DNA of 64,000 nt from Schistocerca nitens (GCF_023898315.1 NC_064614.1:495458109-495522108); one strand, 5' to 3'; positions 1 through 12,242 are shown, numbered from the stretch's first letter. The notes: generated by a model from the sequence alone, not told the origin. Numbers and translations are program-made.

Positions 1-115
1 AGATGGCGGCCTTCTCGCTCTTGAGCCTCTCTGAGCCGAACTGCGCGAGCGCCTGCACCTGCACGAAGTACAGCGAGCCCGGCAGCAGGTCGCGCAGGCA
101 GAACCGCGTCACGTC
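1..115 (-). CDS. Kal1: Anosmin-1-like exon, second half of FN3 repeat 2 (runs off window edge)
   Basis: Fifth visible exon of the minus-strand anosmin gene; it continues beyond position 1. The acceptor AG is at 117-116 after a GTGTGC stretch, and the exon opens in phase 0 with DVTRFCLRDL, matching the phase-0 end of the exon at 9540-9344. The 38 complete residues contain the E-F-G strand pattern of an FN3 domain: a conserved L..LLPGSLYFV turn and strand, then VQALAQFG and SERLKSEKA. Human anosmin-1 has a similar segment ending in LKSAKV (recalled, not searched). GC content is far above the flanking intron. Later FN3 repeats and the C-terminus would lie to the left of the window. Confidence 0.85.
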
Positions 116-2680
116 CTGCACACGCCGCCACGAAAACAATGACAAGAGCCACTTATTTACAGTAGTGCACTTACTTGATAACAATAAAGCATCGTTATAT
201 ATAGAAACTACATGTGCGTGAATTTTTTGGATAATCTACATAATTTCTTATCACATTTTTTATTTTGAACATGAATTAACTTTACACTGTCTACAATACT
301 ATTTTTCCTTATCTTCGTCTCTTTTCTTCTACAAGCGCTCTAACATTTAGACGGCTGTCAGTTGTTTTCCTGTGGCTCTTCTGACCACTCTTACCCGGGT
401 CTTTCTTTGCTGTCATAAAAAGAGAGCGATAGGTTTTCGATATTTCAAATGATCTTAATTAATTTACAGTTATTGTCATATATACTCTTATTACCATTAC
501 AACACCAAATACTACTTTTACAATAACAATTAACCTATTAAAATTCCCCAAGACAGTCTTTAACACTACTACTACCACCACACATCTTTTTATTTAATTT
601 TCAGCAAGTGCTACTACTACTGCAAATTATGTTATTATTAATATCACTAGTATTCCATACCTTTTTACTATGATTACAAATGATCGCAGAATGCAAAAAT
701 GAAATGCGAAGAAAGCATGGATACATTGAGAGATGATAGAACTCATGCAAACAAAAGAAACAAGTCAAATTAATACAGATCTGGAAAAGTATACTGTTTG
801 ATACCTACGGGCTTCAATTCATGGAAATTGTTCATAGGAGGAGCCCAACGTGCGGGCGTTACCGATTTACCTAGTTGTCAAGAAATGTCAGTGTCCATTT
901 TTCTCATTCATTGGCGCGGAAATATGTTAGTACGCAATCATGAACCGCACCTTTGTTGATATGGCACATCCTACAGCAATGTCTGTAATACGTTAGAGAG
1001 AAAAGCTTAATAATCGGCCTCAGTCATCTCTTTCGTCAAGAATGCCTGTCTTTGCGTTGACTGAGAAATAGTGTCGACGCATTATTTCTGCAGTTTCGTG
1101 GAGATTTTCATCACCCCTCACATTCAGATTAGGAATGTTCGCAAAGCTTATGCACGCAATGTCGTTAGTAATAAAATGCTATGTGTAAGCATTGGATCTG
1201 CGACGCGCTTTGTAAGTACCGCTGACAAATGTGCAACCTACCACGGTGGTCTTTCGTCATTAGGGCCTGGACGTTCTGAAGATAACGTGGATTGTTCAAA
1301 TACAGCCAAGACAAGAGAAAGTCTCACGCCTTGCGCTGCTACCAGTCAGCTGCCCGCCACAGTGCAAGGGCAAGCAGGCTACATCAATTTTCTAAACCGT
1401 ACCACAAAATCATATCCGCCTTTCACTTATGCAGTAGTAGGTTTCAACTGCTAAAAAGGTGTGCAAAAGTGAAAAAAATATGGGCTAACCATTTGTAGGT
1501 AGAAATAGTGTTAATAGTAACCAAAAAAGAAAGAGCATTTCTCTAAGTAAAGACAGCGCGTGAAAGTCACACGGGTGAAAGCATGCTATAGTAGAAGTTC
1601 CAGTATACTTGGATCTGAAACGCAGCCGTTTGCGAGATAATTGCGAATATGTGGTTGGAGCCGACACTGACTTCTGTATAGAATATTGTAATAGATAGTA
1701 AAAAGTGTTTCAAACGTTGACTTTTGAATTAAGCCCCATATAATTGATCAAATTTCACCCACTCTCCATGTTTGGCGAGTGTAGCACAAGCATGGTGCGA
1801 CGGTAGCACCCTGTTGGTATAAGATGGTATCTGACGCGCCAGTCTGGTCCAAGATGGATAGTGCGAGTAGAGCCTTTACCTTACTCTCCAACATCACCTG
1901 GTCTAGGGTCTCCAAATTTTCCTGTCTGGGTACATGGCAAAAGTGAAGTGTGCCGTCGATACGGCTGGAGAACTAGCGTAGCGAATTGTACGGCCTTAGC
2001 AAGCTTTTCGAATTGATCTGGGTCTGTTTGAAACGATTCGTAGCTGACTGCAAAGACGAGTGCTGCGTTGCATTGAACTGCAAGGACGACACTTGAAACG
2101 CCTCTTTTGACAGTTACAACGGACTGTAACGTGCCGAAGGAGCATTACAAATTTTACAAAGAGAGATCTTGGCTGAAACTGGAGCCATACAGTAGGGGAC
2201 ATAAACGAAAAGTTTATACTGCAATACGTTTGTACTAACCCTACGCCATTACTTCATGTTCAAGTCAGCAGCGGCACGTGATCACGCATTCGCCAACGGC
2301 TCGTTTCTGGAGCCGTGTTTACTGGAACGCTTTTTCTTGCATTATCGTAGACTTTCAGGTATCCAGCATGTTTGTATTGTTAGTTGTGATACTGCTTCCA
2401 TTATCAAATTTGCGAGTAGTCTACTGTAAAGTAACACACACTAATATAAGCGAACCTACGTACCACACAACTGGCTATAGACAGCTTAATGCTCGGAATA
2501 ATGTCAAGCTAAACTAGTATGACACAGAAATACATCAACAGACACCGTTAACTAAGTTGACGGAAAGTAGTGCGCCGACTGTTCTCGTAACAGTAATCAA
2601 ACGTCTACTATGAACAAGATTTCAGATCCCAGGAAATATTTGTTTCGAGATCCATATTTAACCGTGTCTCAAGAGTTCAT
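116..2680. other. Intron, no recognised content
   Basis: AT-rich intronic sequence. The longest open frame (1071-1454, plus strand, 127 codons) has no recognisable domain and no codon bias I can support. It may contain decayed repeats that I cannot assign. Confidence 0.5.
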
Positions 2681-2689
2681 CATTTCTTT

Positions 2690-3070
2690 GACACCTCGTA
2701 CCTATCTGTACCCACATCCATAGAGATACAAAATTGTATATATCTTTGAACCAAACTTGGTGCACATATTACTTACTGTCTAGAAAGAAACACATTATGG
2801 TGTAATAACCATATACCTGTAAGAGTGATGAGGGGGGAGGGAGAGGGAAAAAGACATGTAGCGAATACTCAGAATTTATTTGAGAATAAGTGCACTTACT
2901 GACTTGCAACAAACTTTACACGCATTTTCAAACTTTTATGAAACGTTTTCACGCTGGAATTCCCCACAAAATGATGAAAGGAAACAAGTTTATACCTTAC
3001 TAAATTCTCACTGTTTATGCAGTTCAACTGCCACATCAGGCATGCCGTTTTAACTCGGTTAAAACAACAA
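2690..3070 (+). repeat. GA-minisatellite-associated repeat, left fragment
   Basis: Similar by eye to 51860-52155. Shared stretches include AACTTGGTGCACAT / GACTTGGTACACAT, CACTTGCAACAAA-type text, and a CAGTTCAACTGC / CAATAGAACTGC segment followed by GTTTTAA. The homology stops near 3070 and resumes near 5700 with the next part of the same unit, so the intervening ~2.6 kb appears to be an insertion that includes the LINE at 3420-5540. The repeat has no coding capacity that I recognise. Confidence 0.6.
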
Positions 3071-3419
3071 TGGACTTTGTAGTGTGTGGGTTGGCTTGCG
3101 TGCCTTAGCGATACAGGTAGCTGTATAGTAGGTACAACCACAACGGAGGGGTATCTGTTGAGAGGCCGGACAAACGTGTGGTTCCTGAAGAGGGGCAGCA
3201 GCCTTCCAGTAGTTGCAGAGGCAATAGTCTAGTGACTGACTGATCTGGCCTTGTAACATCAACCAAAACGGCCTTGTTGTGCTGGTACTGCGAACAGCTG
3301 AAAACAACAGGAAACTAAAGCCGCAATTTTTCCCGAGGACATGCAGTTCTACTGTATGGTGAAATGATGATGGCATCCTCTTGCGTAAAATATTTCGAAG
3401 GTAAAATAGTCCCCCATTC

Positions 3420-5566
3420 GATCTCCAGGTGGGGACTACTCAGGAGGATGTCGTCATCAGCAGAAATAAGACCGGTATTCTACGGATCGGAGCGTGGAAT
3501 ATTATATCCATTCATCAGGCCGGTGGGATAGAAAATTTAAGAAGGGTAACGGTTAGGTTGAATTTAAATATAGTGGGAATCAGTGAAGTTCAGTGGTAGG
3601 AGGAACAGGACTTCTGGTCAAGTGAATACAAAGTTATAAATACAAGGTCAAATAGGGGTAATGCAGAAGTGGGTTTAATAATGACTAAAAAAATAGAAAT
3701 TCGGGTAAGTTACTATGAACAGCAGAGTGAACGCATTATCGTAGCCAAGATAGACACGATGCCCCTACCCAGCACAGTGTATAAGAGAGAGATTTAGGAA
3801 CCAGGTTTTACATTGTAAGACTCATCCGGGGTCAGATGTGGACTCTGACCACAATTTATACGTTATGAACTGTAGAATAAAACTGAAGAAACTGGAAAAA
3901 GGTAGGAAATTAAGGAGATGCGACCTGGATAAGTTGAAAGATAGAGAGGTTGTTGAGAGGGAGCACTAGGCAACGGCTGACTAGAACAGGGGAAAGGAAT
4001 AGAATAAAAGACGAATGGGAAGCTTCAAAAGATGAAATAGTGAAGACAGCAGAGGATCAAATAGATAAAAAGACAACGCCTGTAGAAATCATTGGATAAC
4101 ACAAAACATATTTAATTTAATTGACGAAAGGGGGAAATTCAAAAATGAAGCAGATTAAGCAAGCGAAAGGGACTACAAAAGTTAAAAAAATGTAATTGGC
4201 AGAAAGTGGAGAACTGCTAATCAGGAATGGACAGAGGACGAATATTAAGATTCAGAAGCATATTTCTCTACAGGAAGGATAGATACCGCCGACAGGAAAT
4301 TTAAACAGTTGTTTGGGAAAAGAAGCAGCTGTATGAATATCAAGAGCTCAGACGGTAAACCAGTCCTAAGCAAAAAAGGGAAAGCAAAAACGTGGAAGGA
4401 GTATACAGAATGCCTATACGAGGGAGATGAAACTGAAAGCAATATTATAGAAAGGGAAGTGGACGTAGATGAAGATGATATGGGAGATGTGATACTGCGA
4501 GAAGAATTTGACAAAGCTCTAAAAGATCTAAGTCGAAACGAGGACCCGGTGGTAGATGATATTCCGTCAGAACTGCTGGTAGCCATGGGAGAGACAGCGA
4601 TCCCAAACCCTTCCATCCGGTGTTCAAGATATATGAGACAGGCGAAATAGCCTCATACTTCAAGAAGAATGTAGTAATTCCAATTCCAAACAAATCAGCA
4701 GGACTAGGAATTAAAGTTCAGGGAGAAGAAATAAAAACGTTCAGGTTTGCCATTGACATGTAATTCTATCAGGGACAGAGGCTTGGAAGACTAGTTGAAC
4801 GGAATGGACAGTGTCTTGAAAGGAGGACATCAGATGATCATCAACAAAAGCAAAACAAGGATAATGGAATGTAGTCGAATTAAACCAAGTAATGCTATGG
4901 GAATCAAATTAGGGAATGCGGCACTTTAAGTAGTAAATACGTTTTGCTATTTGGGTAGCAGAATAACTGATGGCCGAAGTAGAGATGATATAAAATGTAG
5001 ACTGGCAATGGCAAGAAAAACTTTTTGAAGAAGAAAAGTTTGTTAATATCTAATATAGGTTTAACTATTAAGTCATTACTGAAGGTATTTGTCTGGAGTG
5101 TAGCTATGTATGGAACTGAAACATGGACGCTAAGCAGTTTAGGTAAAAAGAGAATACAAGCTTTCGAAACGTGGTGCTACAGCAGGATGTTGAAAATTAG
5201 ATGGATCAATCACATAACAAGTCAGTGAGTACTGAACAGAATTGGGGAGACAAGAATTTGTATCACAACTTGACCAAAAGGAGGGCTATGTTGATAATAC
5301 ACATTCTGAGACATCAAGGCATCAACAATTTGGTGTTGGAGGGAAATGTGAGGAGTAAAAATCGTAGGAGACCAAGTGATGAATACAGTAAGCAGATTCA
5401 GGAAGATGTAGGTTGCAGTAGTTATTCAGAGATGAAGAGGCTGGTACAGGATATAGCAGCATGGAGAGCTGCATCAAACCATTCTTCGGATGGAAGACCA
5501 AAACAGCAACAAAAACAACAGTCTACATCCCAGTAATATCTTATAAAAAATAAAAAATAAAGAAAA
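3420..5566 (+). mobile_element. Degraded RTE-like non-LTR retrotransposon with internally deleted reverse transcriptase
   Basis: The plus strand reads, with stops and frameshifts, as an AP-endonuclease domain: GISEVQW near 3575, then text ending PGSDVDSDHNLYVMNCRIKL near 3830-3880. A pre-RT linker follows (WKEYTECLYEGD near 4395, REEFDKALKDL and a degenerate GKAPGPDGIP-like DIPSELL near 4500-4580). The sequence then jumps from the RT N-terminus (VVIPIPNKS, ~4675) straight to an FADD-region remnant near 4745, so most of the RT palm is deleted; the catalytic motif reads FAID. The C-terminal region is recognisable as WSVAMYGTETWTLSS and FETWCYSRMLKI (5090-5200), then HILRHQGI and KRLVQDIAAWRAA (5300-5480). 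An A-rich tail (AATAAAAAATAAAG) ends it at about 5566. It is dead; the clade assignment is from memory. Confidence 0.8.
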
Positions 5567-5599
5567 ATGTTATTGTGATCTAGACTGCTGTTTTAACCC

Positions 5600-6060
5600 T
5601 ATCATTTCATCAGATCACTGTTACTCCTCTGTATAATGTCTTCAAAATTTATGATGTTTTAATTTATTAATTCTCTGGTACTAGATCTATTTGCAACAAA
5701 TTTCGCAGACAATATCCCCATATACCGCTGAGTGTACCTACAAAATTAAATAATTGTACAACTTATAAATCAGGAGATATGAGGTCAAAAAACATTAAAC
5801 TGTGAAAACGAAACTGCAGGCCGAAATTCGCTATTGTTATAGGGAAAATACGTATACAGATAGGTGTGAAATGTGTTAAATATATGTGAAATTTATGTGA
5901 TTTGTGCGTACATGCGTGAAGCTGTGGGTATAAAGCTCATCCTAAGCCCTTGGACAAATTTCAACAGTACTTGGTACACATAATTCCTGCTACCTGGAGA
6001 AATATACTTTGAGTGAAGAAGTATGAATCTCTTGTTAGGGCGCAGTTGGTGGACAGTAAA
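5600..6060 (+). repeat. GA-minisatellite-associated repeat, right fragment
   Basis: Similar to 52150-52450: AGGAGATATGAGGTCA... / AGGAGATAGGACGTCAT, AACTGCAGGCCG / AACTGCAGGGCG, GTGAAATTTATGTGA / GTGAAATACATATGA, then the same CTTGG..AC module just before the purine-rich block. Continues the unit begun at 2690-3070. Confidence 0.6.
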
Positions 6061-8100
6061 TGGTGGGGAACAGCGAGAGAAGAGAGTGGGGGAAAAGGAG
6101 GGGATGGGCTCAAATAGTGGGAAGGAGGAGATGGAGAGTGGGGGAAGACGAAATGGACAGAGAGATTGAGAGCAAGAAATGGTCAGAAGGGGAAATGGTG
6201 AGAGAGAGGGGAAGAAGGTGAAGGGGAGGGGATGAGGAGATGTGCAGGGGAAAGAGGAGAACGACAGATAAAGTGGAGGAGGGTGTGCTCAGGGGAAGGA
6301 GGAGATGGAAAGAAAGAAGGGAAGAAGGAGATGAAGAGAGAGGGGGTAGGGAGGAGATGGACAAGTAGAGAAGTAGATAGACAGGGAGAGATGGAGGAGA
6401 TGGACAAAAAGAGGCACAAGAAGATGAAAGAGAGAGGTTAGGAGGAGATCGACTGAAAGTGGGGAAGGAGGAGATGGACAGCAACAGCAAGGAGCCAGAT
6501 ATGGACAGAGACTGGGATAGGAGGGGGTGGGCAGACCTAGAGAGCGCAGGAGCAGGATATGGTCTGAGAGAGTGGTGCATGAGATGAGCAATGAGTGGGG
6601 GTTGGAACTGATTGATTGCAAGGAGAAGGAGGTGAAGGACAGAGAGAGGGGGAAAAGGAGATGGACAGAGAGAAGATGGAGGATAAGATTGAATGAGAGA
6701 ATGGGGAAGAGGAGATGGATAGTGAGAGAGGGAGGAGGTGATGGACTCACAAAGGGAGAAGCAGGAAATTTACTGAAGGTTGGGGAAGAGTAGACAGATA
6801 GGGGGGAGGAAGATGTGGACAGAAAGAGGTGGAGTAGGAGACTGGCTGACAGAAGGGAGAAGTTGAAATGAACAGAGTGAGAGGGGAGGAGGTGATGAAC
6901 AGATAGGGAGGTTTGAGCAGGAGATGGACGTAGGGAGGTATTGAAGGAAATGACCAGAGGGAGATTGGAGGAGGAGACTGATTGGTAAAGAGGACGAGAA
7001 GGTTGACAGCAAGGCGAGCAGGATGAGAATAACAGGGAGTGTGGGAAGAGGGATGGATGGAAAGAGGAGGATGGGGATGATGGCGAGAGAGAAGGAGGTG
7101 GATGGACAGAGAGATGGGGGAGGAGCAGTTGGAGTGAGAAAGGGGTAGGAGGAGACAGGCAGAGCAAGAGGTGTGTAGAGTGTGACAGAATGAGACTGTG
7201 TAGGAGGACTTGGACACAGAGGGAGGAGGGACGAGCAGATGGACAGAGGCAGGAGTAGGAGATTGATTGAGAGAGGGGAGGAAGAGATAGGCAGAGTTGA
7301 CAGTTGGAGAGAGAGTAGTGAGGCGTGAATATGGACATAGAGAGGGGAGGAGAGGAAATGGACAGAGGGGGCAGGTGGACATGGTCAAGATACAGGAAAT
7401 GATTAGAAGGAGAGAGGGAGGAGGATGACATCGATTTAGAGTCAAAGGAACAAGATGGACACTGAGATAGAGTAAGTAGGATATTGCCAGAGAGATGGTG
7501 ATGAAGGAGTTGAGCAGACAGAGGCAGGTGGTGGATACAGAAAGGGGTAAGGAGGAGATGGATGAGAGAGAGGGGAAAGAGATAGACAGAGAGAGGTAAA
7601 GGAGGAGATGGGCAACAAGTAGGAAGATATGGAGATGGGTAGAGGGAGGAGGAGAGAAGGAGATGGACAGAGAAATGAGGGAGGTGGACAAAGAGTATGA
7701 AGAGGAGAAGATTGACACAGGGAGGTGCAGGAAGGAAATGGATAGAGAGAGAAGGAAGGAGGAGATGGACATATAGAGGGGGAGGGAAGAGATTTCTGGA
7801 AAGATGGGGTAGAAGGAGTTGGACAGAGGAGGAAGAGGAGAATGTCAGGAAAATGGATGAGAAGGACACAGAGACAGAGTGAGGATGGAGGAGATGGACA
7901 GAGAGTTGGGTAGGGGAGATGAAAGTAGAGGGGGAGGACGAAATGGACAGAGAAAAGGTGGAGGAACAGATGAAGAGAGAAAGGGGAAGAGGGAGGAGGA
8001 CAGACAGAGTTGAGGAGGAGAGAATGGAGTGAGAGATGAGGAGGGGGAATAAAGGCAAAGGGGAGGAGGAAATGGAGAGAGAGAAGAATGGAGTAGATGT
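6061..8100 (+). repeat. Degenerate GA-rich minisatellite, unit ~25-35 bp
   Basis: About 2 kb of purine-rich DNA made of variants of GGAGGAGATGGACAGAGAGA, with unit length drifting around 30 bp. Copies are diverged and no two neighbours are identical. Because the minus strand is nearly stop-free CT-rich DNA, it yields long false frames, including one of 651 codons (8244-6289) rich in Ser, Leu and Pro. A shorter block of the same kind occurs at 52450-53010, inside the same flanking repeat. Confidence 0.85.
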
Positions 8101-8581
8101 GTGCAATATTTGACATACATGTGCACAGACCAAGTTGTGGGTAAGAAATCGGTATACTATAAAAATGTATGTTTGTGTATGAATGTATGTAAATATGCAA
8201 GTATGTTTTACATCTACTTTTAACCTACTTGATTGAAGATACAAGGCTCATTTACTATATGGAAATAAGCACTGTGTAAGGACATCCAACTTTCAGTAGA
8301 GATGGGGGTTAAAATGGGGTAACGTAAAAGTATCTCTGAGGAATGGCTACAACAATTTCATCTATATTTTTTTATGTATATGAGTAATTATTTTCATTAT
8401 TTCTATAATATGCTGTGTGGATAATATATTCCTCCCTACCACCCCAGGACTGGTTGTGGTGATGAAAAGTAGTGACAATATGAAAAAAAATATTCGATAA
8501 CGACGAATATTAGTATCGAATCCATAGTTGTTGGGGTTTCTAGGCTCATTGGTAACAGTCCTGAAAACGTTTTTCCCATTA

Positions 8582-8631
<50 letters not shown>

Positions 8632-9330
8632 GTGTGCGTGTGTGCGTGTTTCGGGGGGGGGGGGGCAGGGGTGGCGGAGGGGAGGCGAGAGAGGGTTGCT
8701 AAGACAGAAACATATCAGCCCATCTCCACAGAGCCTGAAGCAGTCTCTAGCAAACTGGGCAAATATATCACTTGCAACCTAGAAAAAATTGTCATGACTG
8801 TAAGACTCTTCTAAATAGCCCTACGGTTGAGGTTGGGAGTGAAAAGGGGTAACTTAAAAGCACAACTCAACCAAATTTGGAGTATACGTGATCAATTTTT
8901 TGTATAAAAATATGTGAGAGGGAGATACCCCTACTACCGCTTGGGTTAGGGAAGAATGTGAGAAGAGGCTGATACGTAAAAATATTCTAAAATGGCCTGT
9001 TGGCATTTCTTTCCTGTACTTAGTTGATTTGGAATACCTTACAAGTACGATAAGAAGCGCGATTTGTCTCTTATTTACGCTGTTCAGTTTGTCAACAAGA
9101 TTGCGCTAGAAGGAGTTGCAAGGAGCCAGTGTTTTTGTCAACGTGTGACTCATGATCGTAGCACATGTGTAAATACCACAGATAAAATTGTCATCGTCTT
9201 TGGAGCCGTACAGTGTAATACAGCAGAGAATAAGAATGTTGTGCATAGTATCTACGCTATACATGCGTGTGGGTGAAGGGGCATGCGAAAAGCTGGTTAC
9301 GCGTGAAAACCCAGAGTAGGCTGGCTGTAG
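8101..9330 (+). repeat. Remaining right part of the GA-minisatellite repeat family
   Basis: Contains two diverged copies of a GGGGTTAAAATGGGGTAAC-like motif (8307 and 8842) and further CCAAATTTGG..TATACGTG modules (8870-8900) like those next to the minisatellite elsewhere. It also contains the TG microsatellite at 8583-8650. No gene seen. Confidence 0.4.
8583..8666 (+). repeat. (TG)n microsatellite followed by a G homopolymer
   Basis: Long uninterrupted TG run, then TGCG variants and a run of 12-13 G. Two short Val/Cys-rich frames across it are artefacts. Confidence 0.97.
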
Positions 9331-9343
9331 CTGGAGGACTCAC

Positions 9344-9540
9344 CCTGGGCACGGTGTGCTGCTTGACGAGCAGCGAGCGCGCGGGCTCCAGCTCGCGGCT
9401 CCAGTAGACGCGGTACCTGGCCACCGGCAGGTCGGACTCTGCGGGCGGCCGCCACGTCAGCTCGCCGCGCAGCGTGCCGTTCTCGCCGGCCGACAGGCGC
9501 CCCACGCTCAGCTTCTCCGGCATACCGGGCGGCCGCGGCG
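9344..9540 (-). CDS. Kal1: Anosmin-1-like exon, first part of FN3 repeat 2
   Basis: 197-nt exon of the minus-strand anosmin gene. Acceptor TTTGGCTGCAG is at 9551-9541; donor AGG|GTGAGT is at 9344/9343. It enters with two bases (CG) that complete the codon begun by the exon at 17034-16949, and leaves in phase 0. The product begins PRPPGMPEKLSVGRLSAGEN and continues through the B and C strands: GELTWRPP, then DLPVARYRVYWSRELEP. This is the classic FN3 order of a Pro-rich entry, a Trp in strand B and a Tyr in strand C. Human anosmin FN3-2 has [20 protein letters not shown] at the same place (recalled), an unusually close match including the Asp-Ile/Leu-Pro-Val core. One N-glycosylation sequon (NGT) is present. 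Confidence 0.92.
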
Positions 9541-10499
9541 CTGCAGCCAAACACAGCACGTGCAGCCTCGCAACACCCAGCTCCACGGCAAACATACAGT
9601 GTAATGCAGCTGTTCGTACCGATGTGTTTTGTGCAACCTGCAATGCCTTCAAAAACGATGCGCGAGATTTTCATCTTCTCTCGCTCACTAAGTGCAAACT
9701 ACTAGTCCAGCAGAAAAAATGAAACGGATCTTTTTGTAGGTAGTTGAAGTAGTTACATTTTACCGTGGAATACGGTTTCGCTGGACTCTACAGTTTTCGA
9801 GGTATTGAAGGTACGTGTTTGAAGGTCACTTTTGTACATTTATTGAATAATTTGAACATTACACCCTTAGTGAAAACGTATCACAGGTCAAAATCTAACT
9901 ACATTAAATTTCATACAAAAAGGTCCTGTTCATATTATCTCTAGGAGTAATATTTTCTATGCAGTGAGTGAGAGAATACTAAAATCTTGCAAGTTGTATT
10001 TGAAGGCGTTTGGGTTGCATAAAACCCATCGATAGAGGCCGCTAAATCACTCTGTACACTCTTGTCACACTACCATCACCCTCACCACCTGATATGCTCC
10101 TATTAAAATAACTTTATGGGTAGCTTTCCAGCGAGGCGAGAAGATGCCTTCTATTTTCTCAGAGTTTGTTGGGAATATGACATGTGCAAGAGGGCTGTTT
10201 TCAGCTAATTAATTTATTGCATGTCTCCTTCTTCTTTGCCTTTTCCTGTGTCTCTATGAGGTCGTCATTATTATGTAGGTTTTGGTAATGTTTGTGACAG
10301 TTAGTGGCCACATGCTCTTCCCGACGCCACCACTACCCCCACGATGGAAGTTGTGTACCCCATCCGTCTGTGACGACACTAAATCTCATATCCAGCGTGA
10401 CAGTGTGAAATGCGTTAGGAATGTTTGCGTAGCGTGTATTTGAAGTGAGGCTTGATTATCAGCCTGTTATTCACCTAGCTGAATGAAGAAGACCATGTA
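9541..10499. other. Intron, no recognised content
   Basis: AT-rich sequence with no recognisable gene or repeat. Short frames overlapping the exon end on the opposite strand are shadows of its high GC content. Confidence 0.5.
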
Positions 10500-10514
10500 A
10501 AAATCATATACTGG

Positions 10515-10830
10515 CTTGAAACTTGCTGGCAGATTAAAACTGTGTGCCGGACCGAGACTCGGGCGGGACCTTTGCCTTTCGCGGACAAGTGCTCTGCAAG
10601 GTTCGCAGGAGAGCTTCTGTAAAGTTTGGAAGTTAGGAGGCGAGGTACTGGCAGAAGTAAAGCTGTGAGGACGCGGCCTGAATCGTACTTGGGTAGCTAG
10701 GATGCTAGAGCACTTGCCCGCGAAAGGCAAAGGTCCTGAGTTCGAGTCTGAGATCGGCACACAGTTTTAATGTACCAGGAAGTTTCATATCAGCGAACAT
10801 TCCGCTGCAGAGTGAAAATCTCATTCAGCA
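10515..10830 (+). repeat. tRNA-like inverted repeat element
   Basis: Two arms related in inverted orientation, one carrying GGACCTTTGCCTTTCGCGG (10567-10585) and the other CCGCGAAAGGCAAAGGTCC (10719-10737). The right arm reads as the 3' half of a tRNA-like sequence with a B-box-like AGTTCGAGTCT at 10739-10749. The element ends with a stretch similar to the end of 58640-59225 (AAGTTTCATATCAGCG). A dispersed pol III-type element, not a functional tRNA. Confidence 0.75.
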
Positions 10831-12242
10831 TATACTGGCTGGTCATCTTAGCAGCCCTCCTTGTTAATCCACGAGCGTTATGGATAAGAGGCTGTCTCGC
10901 GTCCCCAAATCGCGAAAGTGGCACTTTCTTCCATTTATAATGTCAATATTTCCATGTTACTGTGTCATGTTTTATTATGACTTTCAATTAATGGAAGGGA
11001 TTTCAGAAAATAAATTACACATGTCATCCCATATCAAGACAATTGGGCAAAAAGGGTGGCGCATTGTCAGAAAAAGCAGTGATTCCGAATTTTCTGTACA
11101 TACAATTCTGTTTTCGTGTATACAACACGCGCATTACAGGACGCGACAGAAATAGCGTGACAAATAGTAATGTACTTCAGATTTGAAGTATGCTGCGTAG
11201 TGCGATACTTGTGGGCAAAATATGTAAATTTTACACAGATTCACCATGAAATTCTGGCAATATATGTGTCAAATGCAATGTCATGTCCGGCCATAGTCAA
11301 ATGGTGCCAGTAATTTGACAGAGGCCTTACGGATATAGGTGATGCTGATCGAAAACACATCTTGATTCATTGATCTCCAGGTTTTCGGCAAACTGAAAGA
11401 AGATCTGAGGGAAAGCGATTTTCCAATGATAACGACGTTCACATAATATTCTCGAAGTGCTCAATGAGCAGTCAGCCGATTTCTGTCGTCTGGGAACTGA
11501 ATGACTGGTAGAACATTCTGACTGTTGATTACAGATACTTGGTGGCGATGTAGAAAAATAGTGTCAATACTTTGAAATCTATTGTGGCATTCAGTAAATG
11601 TTATTTGGCCTCCCATAACTTACGTCTTGAAGTTCCCTTGTATGAACACTCGATTTGCACCCTACATACTGTCATCGTTGTCATGAGGGACCAGACGTGT
11701 CTGAATAATCGGGTGCTCTAATACCACTTCTTACGCCGATTTCTTTGCCGAGGACGGCTGAAAGTTGTGAGCACAATGGTACGGACGTCGTGGACCATGA
11801 AGTTAGTAGCGGCTTTTCCAGATCAATGACGGTGGAACGCGTGGAGCCTGTATTTTGCCGGCGCTCGCATGAAAGGAACTTCTACCACCCAGTTTCCGGT
11901 GTCTGTGATAACTATAATGGTAGGCCTCGTGTCCAGGTACGAAAACAATGCTTTGTCCCCAAACCTAATGTAACGTTCCACATGATCCAATACAGATACA
12001 GAAATTCCAGTTAATCCTCAATGACCAGGCCAATGAGAAACACACGTCGCAGCTCAGCAGGTGAATGATCAGCGAAAATCGACAGAGTTATGACAGTTTG
12101 CGTAAACGGTGCAGCCATGAGAGTCAGCCTACGGTATATTTGTTCCCGTGCAACACTTGAGGCAGCTCTTGCGTTTCACCTTGTCACCCTCTTCTTCCAG
12201 CTCTGTACGCAACAACATTCTGCCTTCACTTATCACACAACA
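10831..12242. other. Intron, no recognised gene
   Basis: No convincing gene. Frames of 89-91 codons at 10880-11155 and 11745-12014 show no domain I recognise. The region may be decayed mobile DNA. Confidence 0.4.

Noticed and set aside
1071..1454. 127-codon plus-strand frame
   Set aside because: No domain, no splice-site or start-context support, inside an intron of the anosmin gene.
6061..8100. CRISPR-like array
   Set aside because: Units are purine-rich, contiguous and without unique spacers; genome is eukaryotic.
6289..8244. 651-codon minus-strand open frame, the longest in the window, plus overlapping frames of 341, 252 and 156 codons
   Set aside because: Produced by the GA-rich minisatellite: CT-rich minus strand rarely forms stops. 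Composition is Ser/Leu/Pro-rich with no domain, and several frames are open at once.
8528..8814. Val/Cys-rich open frames of 76-84 codons
   Set aside because: Translation of the TG microsatellite and G homopolymer.
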